Numbered from the stretch's first letter, positions 36,157 to 45,313 are shown. The stretch: 61,604 nt of DNA from Streptomyces longispororuber (GCF_024448165.1 NZ_JAMOLN010000034.1:1-61604); one strand, 5' to 3'. The notes: generated from the letters alone by a model not told the origin. Made by a program: numbers and translations.

Positions 36157-36732
36157 ATGGCGCGCCCTCGTGGATTCGACACCGCGCTGGCAGTGGAACA
36201 GGCCGCACACCTCTTCCGGGAGCGCGGCTACACCGCCACCTCACTGCCCCTCCTGACCGAGCGGCTGAGCATCGGAAGCGGCAGTCTGTACGCGGCGTTC
36301 GGATCCAAGGAAGGTCTCTACGCGCAGGTGCTCGCCCGGTACTGCGACGACCTCGTGGACCGTCTCGCGGAGCACCTCGACTCCACCGCGGACATCCGCG
36401 TCACCGTGCGCGACCTGCTGCTCGCCCTGGCCTCGGCCGACCTGGCCGCCCCCGAGCGGGGCTGCCTGCTGGTCGGCGCCGCGACCGAGCGGGCCGGCCA
36501 CCCCGCCACGGTCGAGCGGGTGAGATCGGCCATGGCCGCGATGGAGTCCGTGCTCGCCCGCGCGCTGGAACGGGCTCAGCGGCGCGGCGAACTGCGGGCC
36601 GCCCACAGCCCGGTGGAGCTGGCCCGCTTCCTCACCACGTTCGTCCAGGGCCTGCGCGTCATGGGCAGCGCGGGGGCGGACCGGGCCTTCTTGGAGGCCG
36701 CCGTGTCGGGGGCTTTGAAGGCGCTGGACTGA
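36157..36732 (+). CDS. TetR/AcrR-family regulator
   Basis: A 191-residue protein: MARPRGFDTALAVEQAAHLFRERGYTATSLPLLTERLSIGSGSLYAAFGSKEGLY, then ERGCLLVGAATE and a C-terminal FLTTFVQGLRVMG, typical of TetR proteins of the YxaF/AcrR group. ATG at 36157 has GAGGAAAGGG about 8 nt upstream and is the natural start, although the frame continues upstream into the LuxR-type remnant. No adjacent divergent target gene remains. Confidence 0.86.
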   Translation: MARPRGFDTALAVEQAAHLFRERGYTATSLPLLTERLSIGSGSLYAAFGSKEGLYAQVLARYCDDLVDRLAEHLDSTADIRVTVRDLLLALASADLAAPERGCLLVGAATERAGHPATVERVRSAMAAMESVLARALERAQRRGELRAAHSPVELARFLTTFVQGLRVMGSAGADRAFLEAAVSGALKALD

Positions 36733-36743
36733 CGTACACACTC

Positions 36744-36775
36744 ACGTGCTCGCTGACGTGCTCGCTGACGTGCTC
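36744..36775. repeat. Tandem 12-bp repeat between convergent genes
   Basis: ACGTGCTCGCTG repeats about 2.6 times between the TetR stop and the end of the NB-ARC gene. No hairpin of note; probably slippage. Confidence 0.65.
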
Positions 36776-36783
36776 CGGGAGGG

Positions 36784-39036
36784 TCAGTCCGCCCTCGACG
36801 GCAGGGATTCCGCCTTGGCCCACATCTGCGCGGCGTCGCGCACGCGCAGGGCGGTCAACAGCTCGGCGGCGCACACCCAGTTCGCCCGGGCCTGCGCCTC
36901 CTCCCCCTGCTCCAGCTGGGCGGACGCGAGGTGGTCGAGGACTCCGGCCCGGTTGTAGTCGTCGAGGAGTTCCTCGAAGAGCCGCAACGCCGTGCGGTAG
37001 CCGGTGACCGCGGCGTCGAGCCGGCCGAGTCCCTGCTGGGCGCGGCCGATCGCGTCCCAGGCACCCGCCTCGAACCGGCGGTCCCCCACCTGCCGCAACA
37101 ACGGCAGCGCCTCCTCGCAGGTGGCGATGGCCGCCTCGTACTCCCCCAGGTGGGCCAGGACCCAGCCGACATTGCTGAGCGTGCTCGCGATCCCGTCCGG
37201 CCGGCCGATCCCGCGGTAGATCTCCAGGGCCCGCCGCGGATGGAGCAGGGCCTCGGTGAAGCGGCCCTGACGGATGCGGAAGAACCCGATCTCGCACTCG
37301 ATACGGGCCCGCACCTCGGGCGGCAGCCGGTGCAGATCCGCGAGCATCGCGTCGATCGACGCCTCGACCTCCTCGGTGTGTCCCGTCTCCAGCAGCGCAC
37401 GCGTCAGGTTCGAGCGGCTGCGTACGGTGGCCACCGGGTCGTCGAGCGCGAGACCGGCGTCGAGCCCGACGCGTGCCGTGCCGATCTCCTCGGACCAGCG
37501 GCCCACCACTTCGTTGTAACCGATCCATTCCCGCGCGCAGTTGCCGCGCAGGCGCAGCAGCCGCGGATCGTCCAGGGACAGCACGGCGGGTCCCACGGCC
37601 GACTCCTCCTGGCGGAACCAGTGGAGCGCCTCGTCGCGGTCGGCGAGCACCACGTGCACCACACCGTCCAGTGGCTGCTCCTCCGGTTCGGGGTCCAGTT
37701 GCGACACGTGGCGGTTGGCCGTGTGGGCGTTGTGGCGCAGGTAGTCCAGCAGGCGGGCCTGCGCGCCGAGGCGGTCGTCGTCCTCCTGGTCGGCCAGTTC
37801 GCCGCCGTAGGCCCGCACCAGGTCGTGCTGTATGTAACGGCCGTCGGCGTCGCGGGAGAGGAGGCTGGCCGCGGTCAGTGCGCGCAGGTGGCGGCGGGCC
37901 GGTGTCAGTTCCACGCCCGCGAGCGTGGCGGCGGCCTCGGCGGACACGGCCGGGCCCGGGTGCAGGGACACGTACCGGAAGAAGCGGGCCGTCCCGGCGG
38001 TGAGCGCCCGGTAGGACCAGGAGAAGACGGTGCGGACGTCCACGCGCAGGTCGTCGGTGGCCAGGGCGTCGAGCCGCGGCCGGGTCCGCCGCAGTTCGCG
38101 TACCGCGAGGCGCAGCGGCATCCGCGGTTCGCTGCTGAGCTGGGCACCGACCACGGCGACCGCGAGCGGCAGGAAGCCGCACAGGCCGACCAGTTCGGCG
38201 GCGGCCTCGGGTTCCTCGCGGCAGCGCTCCTCCCCGATCCTGGCGGCGAGCGCCGCGAGCGCCTCGTCCTGTCCCCACACGTCCAGGTTGATCGACGCGG
38301 CGCCCTCGACGGCCACCAGCCCTGACAGCTGGTTGCGGGAGGTGACGATGGTCAGGCATCCCGGGGACGTCGGCAGCAGCGGTCCGACCTGCTCCGGGTC
38401 CTTGGCGTTGTCCAGGACGGCGATCAGCCGCCGGTCCGCGGTCAGCTCCCGGAACAGCGCGCCGCGCCGGTCGACGCCGGACGGGATGTCGCCGCTCGGC
38501 ACCCCGAGCGCCCGCAGGAAGCCGCCGAGCGCCTCACCGGGGTCCAGGGGGTGTTCCGACGCCTCGAACCCGCGCAGGTTCACATACAGCTGGCCGTCGG
38601 GGAAGCGGTCCGCCACCTGGTGCGCCCAGCGCACGGCGAGCGTCGTCTTGCCCACACCTGCCATGCCGCCGATCGCGGAGATGACGACGTGTCCGCCCTG
38701 GCCGGTGACGCGGTCGGTGAGGTCGTGGACGGTGGCGAGGGCCGCGTCGCGGCCGCGGAACTGGGCCAGGTCGGGCGGCAGTTGGCGGGGCACCACGGCC
38801 TGCGGCGCCCGTCGGGAGGCCGCCCGCACGAGACTGCTTCGCTCGTCCTCGTCCAGGCCGAGCGCGTCCATCAGCTCGGCGAGCGTCGACTGGCGCGGCA
38901 GACTGTGGCCCCGTTCCATGTCGCTGATGGCGCGTCCGCTCACCCCGGACGCCTCGGCGAGGCCCTCGATCGTCAGCAGTGAACGCTGCCGTGCCCGGCG
39001 CAGCAGCCGGCCGAACGTCCCCTTGTCCATCCCCAC
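36784..39036 (-). CDS. XRE-NB-ARC-TPR regulator, copy 1
   Basis: A 750-residue STAND-type regulator. XRE helix-turn-helix at about 8-65 (LRRARQRSLLTIEGLAEASGVSGRAISDMERG), NB-ARC ATPase with P-loop GGMAGVGKTTLA at 123-134 and VLDNAKD, winged-helix part with FSWSYRAL, then TPR-like repeats from about 480 to 740. Such proteins are AfsR-related switches that use ATP-dependent assembly to control secondary metabolism or development. It is closely similar along its length to the protein at 49421-51718. The inducing signal is unknown. Confidence 0.88.
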   Translation of the reverse strand: MGMDKGTFGRLLRRARQRSLLTIEGLAEASGVSGRAISDMERGHSLPRQSTLAELMDALGLDEDERSSLVRAASRRAPQAVVPRQLPPDLAQFRGRDAALATVHDLTDRVTGQGGHVVISAIGGMAGVGKTTLAVRWAHQVADRFPDGQLYVNLRGFEASEHPLDPGEALGGFLRALGVPSGDIPSGVDRRGALFRELTADRRLIAVLDNAKDPEQVGPLLPTSPGCLTIVTSRNQLSGLVAVEGAASINLDVWGQDEALAALAARIGEERCREEPEAAAELVGLCGFLPLAVAVVGAQLSSEPRMPLRLAVRELRRTRPRLDALATDDLRVDVRTVFSWSYRALTAGTARFFRYVSLHPGPAVSAEAAATLAGVELTPARRHLRALTAASLLSRDADGRYIQHDLVRAYGGELADQEDDDRLGAQARLLDYLRHNAHTANRHVSQLDPEPEEQPLDGVVHVVLADRDEALHWFRQEESAVGPAVLSLDDPRLLRLRGNCAREWIGYNEVVGRWSEEIGTARVGLDAGLALDDPVATVRSRSNLTRALLETGHTEEVEASIDAMLADLHRLPPEVRARIECEIGFFRIRQGRFTEALLHPRRALEIYRGIGRPDGIASTLSNVGWVLAHLGEYEAAIATCEEALPLLRQVGDRRFEAGAWDAIGRAQQGLGRLDAAVTGYRTALRLFEELLDDYNRAGVLDHLASAQLEQGEEAQARANWVCAAELLTALRVRDAAQMWAKAESLPSRAD

Positions 39037-39254
39037 TCCGAGCCGGGCCGCACGACGGCGCCCGTGCCGATCCGTGCCGATGGCCCGGGAAGGCCGTCAA
39101 CGTAGCAGTTCTGGATTGAACATTCGCAGAGGTGTCTCACATGTCGAACGGCTCGAACGGGGTGCTCCGCGCACACCTCGGTGAACCCTCACACGTCCGG
39201 CGTCGTTCACACAGAGCGGGCTGCTCCCGCACACCGACGACCTGAGGGGTTCTG

Positions 39255-40055
39255 GTGCACGATCTGGCGGACTCGATCGAATCGATGGAACAGCTCTCCG
39301 TGGCCTGGCGTGCCATGGTGCTCGACCGGGACCCGGACGCGGACGTCCGCGACCTCCCCGGCATCGCCGTCCGCTGGGCGGACTGCCGCTTCGCCTTCTG
39401 GAACTGCCTCACGCTGACCGAGGTCGGCGTGGGGCCCGGCCTCCTGCGACAGCGGCTCGACGAGGCGGCCGGGATCATGCGGTCGAAGGAGCACCCGGGC
39501 TTCCTGTGGGTCTTCGACGACCTCCTGCGGGACGACGCCCGGGCCGGGCTCGACGCGGCGGCCGGACAGGCCGGTCTCGAACACGCCTTCCCCGGCACCG
39601 GGATGGCCGGGGACTTCCTGCCCGTTCCCGAACCGGTCCACCCCGAGCTGGACTTCGTACGGGTGACGACCGACGCGCACCTGCTGGCCTTCGCCGACAT
39701 CAACGCGCGAGCTTACGGGTTCCCCGTCGAGGACGGCCGCGACGGCCTGGCCGGCTCCGCGCTGTGGCGCGACCGGGTGCACGCCTTCCTGGGTCTGCGG
39801 GACGGGGTGCCGGTGACCTGTGCCGGCGCGGTGGAGGCCGAGGGGCGTCTGTTCGTCGCACTCGTCGCCACGGATCCGGCCTGGGAACGCCGCGGCTACG
39901 GCGAGGCGGTCACCCGCAAGGCGCTGCACGAGGGGGCCCGCGCCACCGGACTGACCCGGGCGACGCTGCACGCGACCGCCGCCGGGGCTCCGGTGTACCC
40001 GCGGATCGGCTTCGAACCGAACTCGCCGATGCGTTTCTACGCGCTCAAGGACTGA
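39255..40055 (+). CDS. GNAT-family N-acetyltransferase
   Basis: A 266-residue protein. The C-terminal half carries the acetyl-CoA fold: VEAEGRLFVALVATDPAWERRGYGEAVTRKAL (with RRGYGEA as the pyrophosphate loop) and YPRIGFEPNSPMRFYAL. The N-terminal half is a diverged GNAT-like lobe. GTG start at 39255 after TGAGGGG. Substrate unknown. Confidence 0.82.
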   Translation: MHDLADSIESMEQLSVAWRAMVLDRDPDADVRDLPGIAVRWADCRFAFWNCLTLTEVGVGPGLLRQRLDEAAGIMRSKEHPGFLWVFDDLLRDDARAGLDAAAGQAGLEHAFPGTGMAGDFLPVPEPVHPELDFVRVTTDAHLLAFADINARAYGFPVEDGRDGLAGSALWRDRVHAFLGLRDGVPVTCAGAVEAEGRLFVALVATDPAWERRGYGEAVTRKALHEGARATGLTRATLHATAAGAPVYPRIGFEPNSPMRFYALKD

Positions 40056-40077
40056 CGGACTGACGCAGGCGGCGGGG

Positions 40078-40113
40078 CGGCCGTGCCGATTCCCTGACGA
40101 CTCGGCACGGCCG
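40078..40113. terminator. Terminator between convergent genes
   Basis: A 12-bp perfect stem (40078-40089 with 40102-40113) and 12-nt loop between the ends of the GNAT gene and the secreted-protein gene. Confidence 0.75.
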
Positions 40114-40128
40114 GGGGCCGGTATGTGG

Positions 40129-40515
40129 CTACGGAGTCGTGGCGAGCACCCGGTAACTGCGGAACCCGGTCGCGACCTCGGTGCCGCTCTGGTGCAGGCC
40201 GTCCAGCCGCAGGACGGCGTCGGTGTAGGGGGAGTCGGGCACCCCCGGAGCGCAGTCGGCCTTGTAGTAGACGTCCATGTACTGGGTGAGCGAGTAGTTC
40301 TGCACCGAGTACATGGCCTGCGGCAGGGTGTGGCACTCGTGGTCCGCGGGGTCGGCGCGCACTTCCGTGCCGCTGAAGTCGTGGTTCGTGTAGAAGGCGA
40401 TCCCTCCGATCTCGACGGCCGCGGCGGGCTGGACCAAGCCGACGCCCGCGAACACGGCCGCTCCCGACGTCGCCGCTGCCACGGCCACGAGTCCGCGCTT
40501 CCACGGTGTGCGCAT
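40129..40515 (-). CDS. Small secreted protein of unknown function
   Basis: A 128-residue protein with a Sec signal peptide: positive start MRTPWKRG, hydrophobic VAVAAATSGAAVFAGVGL, and a probable cut after AAA near residue 33. The mature part (IGGIAFYTNHDFSGTEVRADP ... CHTLPQAMYSVQNYS ... VYYKADC) has two Cys that could pair. The pattern recalls peptidase-inhibitor I36/beta-gamma-crystallin-like secreted actinomycete proteins, but that is only suggestive. Three TGTGGATG repeats (40551-40574) lie upstream of its start. Confidence 0.68.
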   Translation of the reverse strand: MRTPWKRGLVAVAAATSGAAVFAGVGLVQPAAAVEIGGIAFYTNHDFSGTEVRADPADHECHTLPQAMYSVQNYSLTQYMDVYYKADCAPGVPDSPYTDAVLRLDGLHQSGTEVATGFRSYRVLATTP

Positions 40516-40702
40516 GTCCTACTCCCTGTCGATATGTCGCTGTGTGAACGTGTGGATGTGTGGATGTGTGGATGTACCGGGCCGGTCGTCGACCTCGACA
40601 CATGTGATCCGTACGCCCATACACTTGCGCATTCAACGAAAACTGGAAAGCCGTGATCCGGTCATCTGTCTCTGGCTTCCGCCGACTGCCTCAGTCGCTT
40701 CT

Positions 40703-41107
40703 TCACTCGACCCGCTGGACGAGCTCGTCCCAGTCCACGCCGTCCAGTTCGGTGCCGCGCGGCACCATCTCGTAGGTCCTGGCCAGCCAGTTCGCGACCG
40801 GCTCGGCGTCGAACTCGATCAGCGCGGTGTGGCCGCTGCCCAGGCGGACGCAGAGCGAGGTGAGTTCGCCGTCGTCGTCGTGGACCGGCCACAGCCGGAC
40901 GTCGCCCTCGCCCACGTGGTCGGCCAGCCCCTCGGCCATCAGGTCACGGGACAGGACCCAGCGCACCGGCTGCCGCCCGCCGGTCTCGAAGGCCAGGGCG
41001 ACGGCGAGCGGATCGGTGCTGTCGTACGACACCTCGCAGGTGCGCGGCAGGGCGAGGTCGTCGAACACCCAGTGCGCGATCTGCAGGGAGAGCTGGCACT
41101 TCTTCAT
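40703..41107 (-). CDS. SsgA-like sporulation and cell-division protein (SALP)
   Basis: A 134-residue protein matching the SsgA family: CEVSYDSTDPLAVALAFETGG, VRWVLSRDLMAEGL, GEGDVRLWPV, and ALIEFDAEPVANWLARTYEMVPRGTE. SALPs localise septum and spore-wall machinery in sporulating actinomycetes, which supports Streptomyces-like identity. ATG at 41107. Which paralogue (SsgA-G) cannot be told. Confidence 0.9.
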   Translation of the reverse strand: MKKCQLSLQIAHWVFDDLALPRTCEVSYDSTDPLAVALAFETGGRQPVRWVLSRDLMAEGLADHVGEGDVRLWPVHDDDGELTSLCVRLGSGHTALIEFDAEPVANWLARTYEMVPRGTELDGVDWDELVQRVE

Positions 41108-41165
41108 GGTGGCCTCCTAGAGGGACCGGCCGGTCGGCCGCGGGACGGAGAGGGGTTCGTTCGCG

Positions 41166-41780
41166 TCAGTCGATGGCCCGGAGCGTGCCGGGATGGCGGC
41201 GGGCGGCGGCGAACGCCTCCACCGCCGCGGTGGCCACGAGGACGAGGCCGCCGACGTCGGCCAGTTGCGCCAGGGACTCGAAGGGGAAGGCCGTCATGAA
41301 CAGACCGGCCGACACGATCACCGCGTTCAACAGGTCGTCGTAGACGAAGACATGGCTCACCGAGGACGAGGTGACCGAGACGGCCATGGTGAGTCCCCGC
41401 AGCAGCCAGCCGCAGCCTGTCCACACGCCGAGCAGGAACGCCGTGTCCGCCCAGCCGTGCCAGAGGGCGACGCCCAGCGCGAGCGCCGCGAGCCCTCCGG
41501 CGGCCAGCAGCCGGCGGACCGTCGCCGACGCCATCGAGTCGCGCACCGCAAGCAGATGGAGCACTCCCTGCACGGCCATGTGCACCCCGAAGAGCGTTCC
41601 CGCCTCCTCCGGCGTGGGTACGGGCACGGTGATCAGCACGCATCCCACCAGGGCGGACGAGAGTGATCCGGCGAGCATGGTCCGCCGCGTGAGGGCACCG
41701 CCCGGGCCGGCGACCACCCGGGCACCGAAGCGGCGCACGGGCCGTCGGGCCTCGTCCCGCGGGATGTCCAGCTGCGCCAT
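41166..41780 (-). CDS. DUF308-like (HdeD-type) membrane protein
   Basis: A 204-residue protein with about six hydrophobic helices, for example AGSLSSALVGCVLITVPV, LLAAGGLAALALGVALWH and ADVGGLVLVATAAVEAFAAA. There are no catalytic motifs. The layout of three helix pairs recalls DUF308/HdeD-type proteins. ATG at 41780 is chosen after AACAGGAC. It lies upstream of the SALP gene on the same strand, so the two may be cotranscribed. Confidence 0.6.
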   Translation of the reverse strand: MAQLDIPRDEARRPVRRFGARVVAGPGGALTRRTMLAGSLSSALVGCVLITVPVPTPEEAGTLFGVHMAVQGVLHLLAVRDSMASATVRRLLAAGGLAALALGVALWHGWADTAFLLGVWTGCGWLLRGLTMAVSVTSSSVSHVFVYDDLLNAVIVSAGLFMTAFPFESLAQLADVGGLVLVATAAVEAFAAARRHPGTLRAID

Positions 41781-42089
41781 GTCCTGTTTCCGTTCGTCAA
41801 CCACATGTGTGTGGGCTCGTGGGCCGGAGGGATCCCGGGTTCCATGTGACTCATTCTGTGAGTGGCGCGCATCCGGGTCTGTCGTGTGGTCCCTCGCCCT
41901 TGCTGGGGGCTCCCTCACCCGGTTGTAGGGTCTACCCCACGCCGTGGCCGACGACTTCGGCACCGTTCCGCACCCCGCACGTGCGGTGCCGCGCCCCGGG
42001 GCCCAGTCGCTCTCGCTCAAACACGGGAGCGCGGCCGATCACACGTCCCGTCATATGTTTGTGGCACTACCGCAGGCTAGGATGCCGCC

Positions 42090-42749
42090 ATGAGCCAACC
42101 ACTGCGGGCGGTGCTCGGCGAGGACCAGCCGATCGTGCGCGAAGGAATCGCGACCATTCTGCGCCGGGCCGGCATCGACGTGGTCGCGGCGGTCGACGAC
42201 GCGGTGGACCTGGTCGCCGCCGCCGAGGAGCACCGGCCCGACGTGGTGATCACCGACATCCGGATGCCGCCGGACCTGGCGGACGACGGGCTGCGCGCCG
42301 GGCGGAAGATACGGGCCGCGCGGCCGGAGACCGCCGTCATCGTCCTGTCCCAGTACCTCGACGCGTCGTACGCGCTCGATCTGGTCGGGGACGATCCGGG
42401 TGGCGTCGGCTATCTCCTGAAGGAGAAGGTGGCCAGCCCGCAGATCCTCATCGACGCCGTCGAGCGGGTCGTGGCCCGTGACTCGGCCCTCGACCCGGAC
42501 GTGATCGCGGCGCTGCTGGGCCGCAAGCGTCCGGAGGACCCGCTGGCGGCGCTGACGCCCAAGGAGCGGGAGGTTCTGGCGCTGATGGCCGAGGGCCACT
42601 CCAACAAGGGCATTTCCGAGAAGCTGTTCGTGAGCGTCGCCGCCGTGGAGCGGCACGTGACCGGCATCTTCCTCAAGCTGGGACTCAGCCAGACCGCCAC
42701 GGGCCAGCACCGGCGGGTGCTGGCCGTGCTGCGCTACCTGAAGCAGTGA
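42090..42749 (+). CDS. NarL/LuxR-type response regulator
   Basis: A 219-residue protein: receiver domain with acidic pocket E11-D12, phospho-acceptor Asp56 (VVITDIRMP), and Lys in YLLKEKV. The LuxR-type HTH is LTPKEREVLALMAEGHSNKGISEKLFVSVAAVERHVTGIFLKLGL. No kinase is adjacent, so it is orphan here; the NarL-type kinase at 33653 belongs to the right class but is 7 kb away. It converges with another receiver gene. Confidence 0.9.
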   Translation: MSQPLRAVLGEDQPIVREGIATILRRAGIDVVAAVDDAVDLVAAAEEHRPDVVITDIRMPPDLADDGLRAGRKIRAARPETAVIVLSQYLDASYALDLVGDDPGGVGYLLKEKVASPQILIDAVERVVARDSALDPDVIAALLGRKRPEDPLAALTPKEREVLALMAEGHSNKGISEKLFVSVAAVERHVTGIFLKLGLSQTATGQHRRVLAVLRYLKQ

Positions 42750-42782
42750 CGCGGGTGACGCCGGCCCGCGCGGGGGCCTGCG

Positions 42783-43148
42783 TCACGAAGCGGTGGGGCT
42801 GAACAGGCTCCGCAGATCCGCGTCGAACAGTCTGTCCTTGGCGACGAAGGATTCGATTCCGGCCCGCTCCAACTCCTCGTGCGACCAGAGCGACTTGTCG
42901 GTGGACGTCAGCACGATCCGCGGCGGGTTCTGCTCCTCGGTGACCTGGCGGGCCACGGTCAGTCCGTCCGTGTCCGGCAGGTGGAGATCGAGCAGCAGCC
43001 CGTCGGGGCGGTGGTCCCGCACCGCGGCGAGGGCGGACGCGCCGTCCCGGGACTCCGCCACGACACGCAGGCCCCGCGCCGTCAACAGCATCGTGGCGAC
43101 GCGGCGGAACCCGGGGTCGTCGTCGACGACGACGATGTTGATGCACAT
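42783..43148 (-). CDS. Stand-alone receiver-domain protein
   Basis: A 121-residue protein that is only a CheY-like receiver: VVVDDDPGF acidic pocket, Asp54 in LLLDLHLPDTDG, Thr in IVLTSTD, and Lys in FVAKDRL. There is no output domain. It may modulate another kinase or regulator by phosphotransfer or dimerisation. ATG at 43148. It converges with the NarL-type regulator, 33 bp away. Confidence 0.87.
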   Translation of the reverse strand: MCINIVVVDDDPGFRRVATMLLTARGLRVVAESRDGASALAAVRDHRPDGLLLDLHLPDTDGLTVARQVTEEQNPPRIVLTSTDKSLWSHEELERAGIESFVAKDRLFDADLRSLFSPTAS

Positions 43149-43260
43149 GCTCTCAGCATGCCCAACGGCCCGGCGGGCGGACCATAGGGGGAGCCCTACG
43201 GTTTGTGTATCCCCCACGCAAGGTCAGCCCGTGTGCCGCGCCCGTCTACGTCGACAAGGG

Positions 43261-43301
43261 CGGGGCCCCGGGCCGGGCCGGCGGCTCGGCCCGGGGCCCC
43301 G
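43261..43301. terminator. Terminator of the DHA2 transporter gene
   Basis: A 15-bp perfect GC stem (43261-43275 with 43287-43301) and 11-nt loop, beginning 8 nt past the stop codon of the minus-strand transporter gene. Confidence 0.78.
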
Positions 43302-43309
43302 AAGGGCGG

Positions 43310-45190
43310 TCAGCCCGTCGGTACCGTCAGCAGGATGTCGTGCGCGACGGGCTCCTCGGCCACCACGATCGTGGACGTCTGTGGCCGGTAGCCGTCGGCG
43401 GAGGCGATCAGGACGTACTGTCCGGCGCCGGGCACGTCCAGCGTGTACGAGCCCTCGGGCCGGGCGGCCGACCGGCCCAGCTCGCTCCCGTCCACGGTGG
43501 TCAGCGTGACCTCGCCGGCCGGGACGAGATCGCCCCCGGCGACGCGGATGCGGCCGTGGACGGCGATGCCCGCGGGGACTTCGGAGGCGGTCCGGCCCGC
43601 CTCCGCCGCCTGGGCCAGACCGCTGGACGCGCGCAGCGGGACCTCCTTGATGAACAGGGTGACGAGCAGGGCGAGCAGGGCGATCGGAGCGACGTACAGG
43701 AAGACGTCGCCGATGCCGTGGCCGTAGGCGCCCTCCAGCCAGGTACGGACGGGGGCGGGCAGCAGGGCCAGGTCAGGCAGCCGGCCGCCGCCGGAGGCCG
43801 TCGCGGCCGTCGCCCTGTCCTGCGCGTCGAGTTGGGTGATGGTCTCGCGGGCGTAGTGGCCGATCCGGGTGGTGAGGACCGAGCCGAGCACGGAGACGCC
43901 CACCGCGCCGCCGAGGGAGCGGAAGAAGGTCACCGTGGAGGACGCGGCGCCGAGGTCGCCCGGGGACACCTGGTTCTGGGTGCACAGCACGAGGTTCTGG
44001 AGCGTCATGCCGACTCCGAGACCCATCAGGGCCATGCAGAACGCTATGTACAGGTACGACGTGTCGTAGCGGAGCATGCCGAGGAGGGCCAGACCGGCCG
44101 AGAGCAGGACACCGCCCGCCAGCAGCCAGCCCTTCCACTTCCCGGTGCGGGTGATGATCCGTCCGGAGACGGTGGAGGAGACGAACAGGCCCGCGATGAA
44201 CGGGATCGTCATGACGCCCGACATGGTCGGCGACGCGCCGCGGGCCAGCTGGAAGTACTGGCTGAAGAAGACGGTGCCCGCGAACAGGGCGATGCCGACG
44301 AACAGGGAGGCGACGGAGGCGAGGGCGATGGTGGGGTTGCGGAACAGCCGCAGCGGGATGACCGGCTCGCTCGCCTTCGTCTCGACGAACAGGAAGACCA
44401 GCGTCAGCAGGATCGCCGCACCGACCAGGGTGTACGTCTGCCAGGACAGCCAGGCGTACTTGTCGTCGGCGAAGGTGACCCAGACCAGCAGGACGCAGAC
44501 GGCCGCGGTGACGAAGAAGGAGCCGGCCCAGTCGACCTTGACCTGACGCCTGATCACGGGCAGGTCCAGGGTCCGCTGCAGCACGACCAGCGCGACGACG
44601 GCGAACGGGATGCCGACGAACAGGCACCAGCGCCAGCCGAGCCATGAGGTGTCGGTGATGACGCCGCCGAGCAGCGGGCCGCCGACGGTGGCGACGGCGA
44701 AGGTGGCGCCCAGGTATCCGGAGTAACGGCCGCGCTCCCGTGGGGAGATCATCGCGGCCAGCACGACCTGGGCGAGGGCGGACAGACCGCCACCGCCGAG
44801 GCCCTGGACGACCCGGGCGCCGATCAGGGTGGCGGGGTTCTGGGCGAGCCCGGCCAGCAGGGAGCCGAGGACGAAGACGACCAGCGACGACTGGACCAGG
44901 ATCTTCTTGCTGAACTGGTCGGCGAGCTTGCCCCACAGCGGAGTCGAGGCGGTCACCGCCAGCAGGGACGCGGTGACGACCCAGGTGTAGGCGCTCTGTC
45001 CGCCGCCGAGGTCGCCGATGATCCGGGGCAGCGCGTTGGTGACGACGGTCGAGGAGAGGATGGCGCAGAACAGTCCGAGCAGCAGTCCCGACAGGGCGCG
45101 CATGATCTGCGCGTGGGTCATCGGCGGGTGGGCGGCACCTCCTTCGTGAGGGGCGTGCGCCCGCACACCTGTGTTCGGGGTGGTTGTCAT
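43310..45190 (-). CDS. DHA2 (EmrB/QacA-type) drug/proton antiporter with C-terminal carboxypeptidase-regulatory-like domain
   Basis: A 626-residue protein. About 14 hydrophobic helices fill residues 35-540, with TNALPRIIGDLGG near the start, GKLADQFSKK (motif A) and GPLLGGVI (motif C), the layout of 14-TM multidrug exporters. An extra C-terminal domain of about 80 residues (GIAVHGRIRVAGGDLVPAGEVTLTTVDGSE ... YVLIASADGYRPQTSTIVV) looks like a carboxypeptidase-regulatory beta-sandwich. It sits 123 bp downstream of the PoxB-like gene on the same strand and has its own palindromic operator. Confidence 0.89.
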   Translation of the reverse strand: MTTTPNTGVRAHAPHEGGAAHPPMTHAQIMRALSGLLLGLFCAILSSTVVTNALPRIIGDLGGGQSAYTWVVTASLLAVTASTPLWGKLADQFSKKILVQSSLVVFVLGSLLAGLAQNPATLIGARVVQGLGGGGLSALAQVVLAAMISPRERGRYSGYLGATFAVATVGGPLLGGVITDTSWLGWRWCLFVGIPFAVVALVVLQRTLDLPVIRRQVKVDWAGSFFVTAAVCVLLVWVTFADDKYAWLSWQTYTLVGAAILLTLVFLFVETKASEPVIPLRLFRNPTIALASVASLFVGIALFAGTVFFSQYFQLARGASPTMSGVMTIPFIAGLFVSSTVSGRIITRTGKWKGWLLAGGVLLSAGLALLGMLRYDTSYLYIAFCMALMGLGVGMTLQNLVLCTQNQVSPGDLGAASSTVTFFRSLGGAVGVSVLGSVLTTRIGHYARETITQLDAQDRATAATASGGGRLPDLALLPAPVRTWLEGAYGHGIGDVFLYVAPIALLALLVTLFIKEVPLRASSGLAQAAEAGRTASEVPAGIAVHGRIRVAGGDLVPAGEVTLTTVDGSELGRSAARPEGSYTLDVPGAGQYVLIASADGYRPQTSTIVVAEEPVAHDILLTVPTG

Positions 45191-45224
45191 GGGAGTGGTT
45201 CCTTACGTGGTGACAGCGCCGTCA

Positions 45225-45237
45225 TTGCCTGAGGCAA
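45225..45237. promoter_or_regulatory. Palindrome upstream of the DHA2 transporter
   Basis: TTGCCT-G-AGGCAA, a perfect 13-bp inverted repeat 35 bp before the transporter start. Sites of this form are bound by MarR-type repressors that control exporters in Streptomyces. No such gene is adjacent, so the regulator is unidentified. Confidence 0.7.
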
Positions 45238-45313
45238 CTACGTTGTCGCGCGCGGCGGTTTTTGCGGCTGTGTTCGGGTGTCTTCGGGTTCTTCGGTCGG
45301 CTGTGCTGCGCGG

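Noticed and set aside
36735..36775. Considered as a CRISPR-like or iteron array
   Set aside because: Only 2.6 direct 12-bp units with no spacers and no cas or rep gene; simple slippage is enough.
40551..40574. Three TGTGGATG units considered as regulator binding repeats
   Set aside because: Short simple-sequence run within noncoding DNA; no independent evidence for a site.
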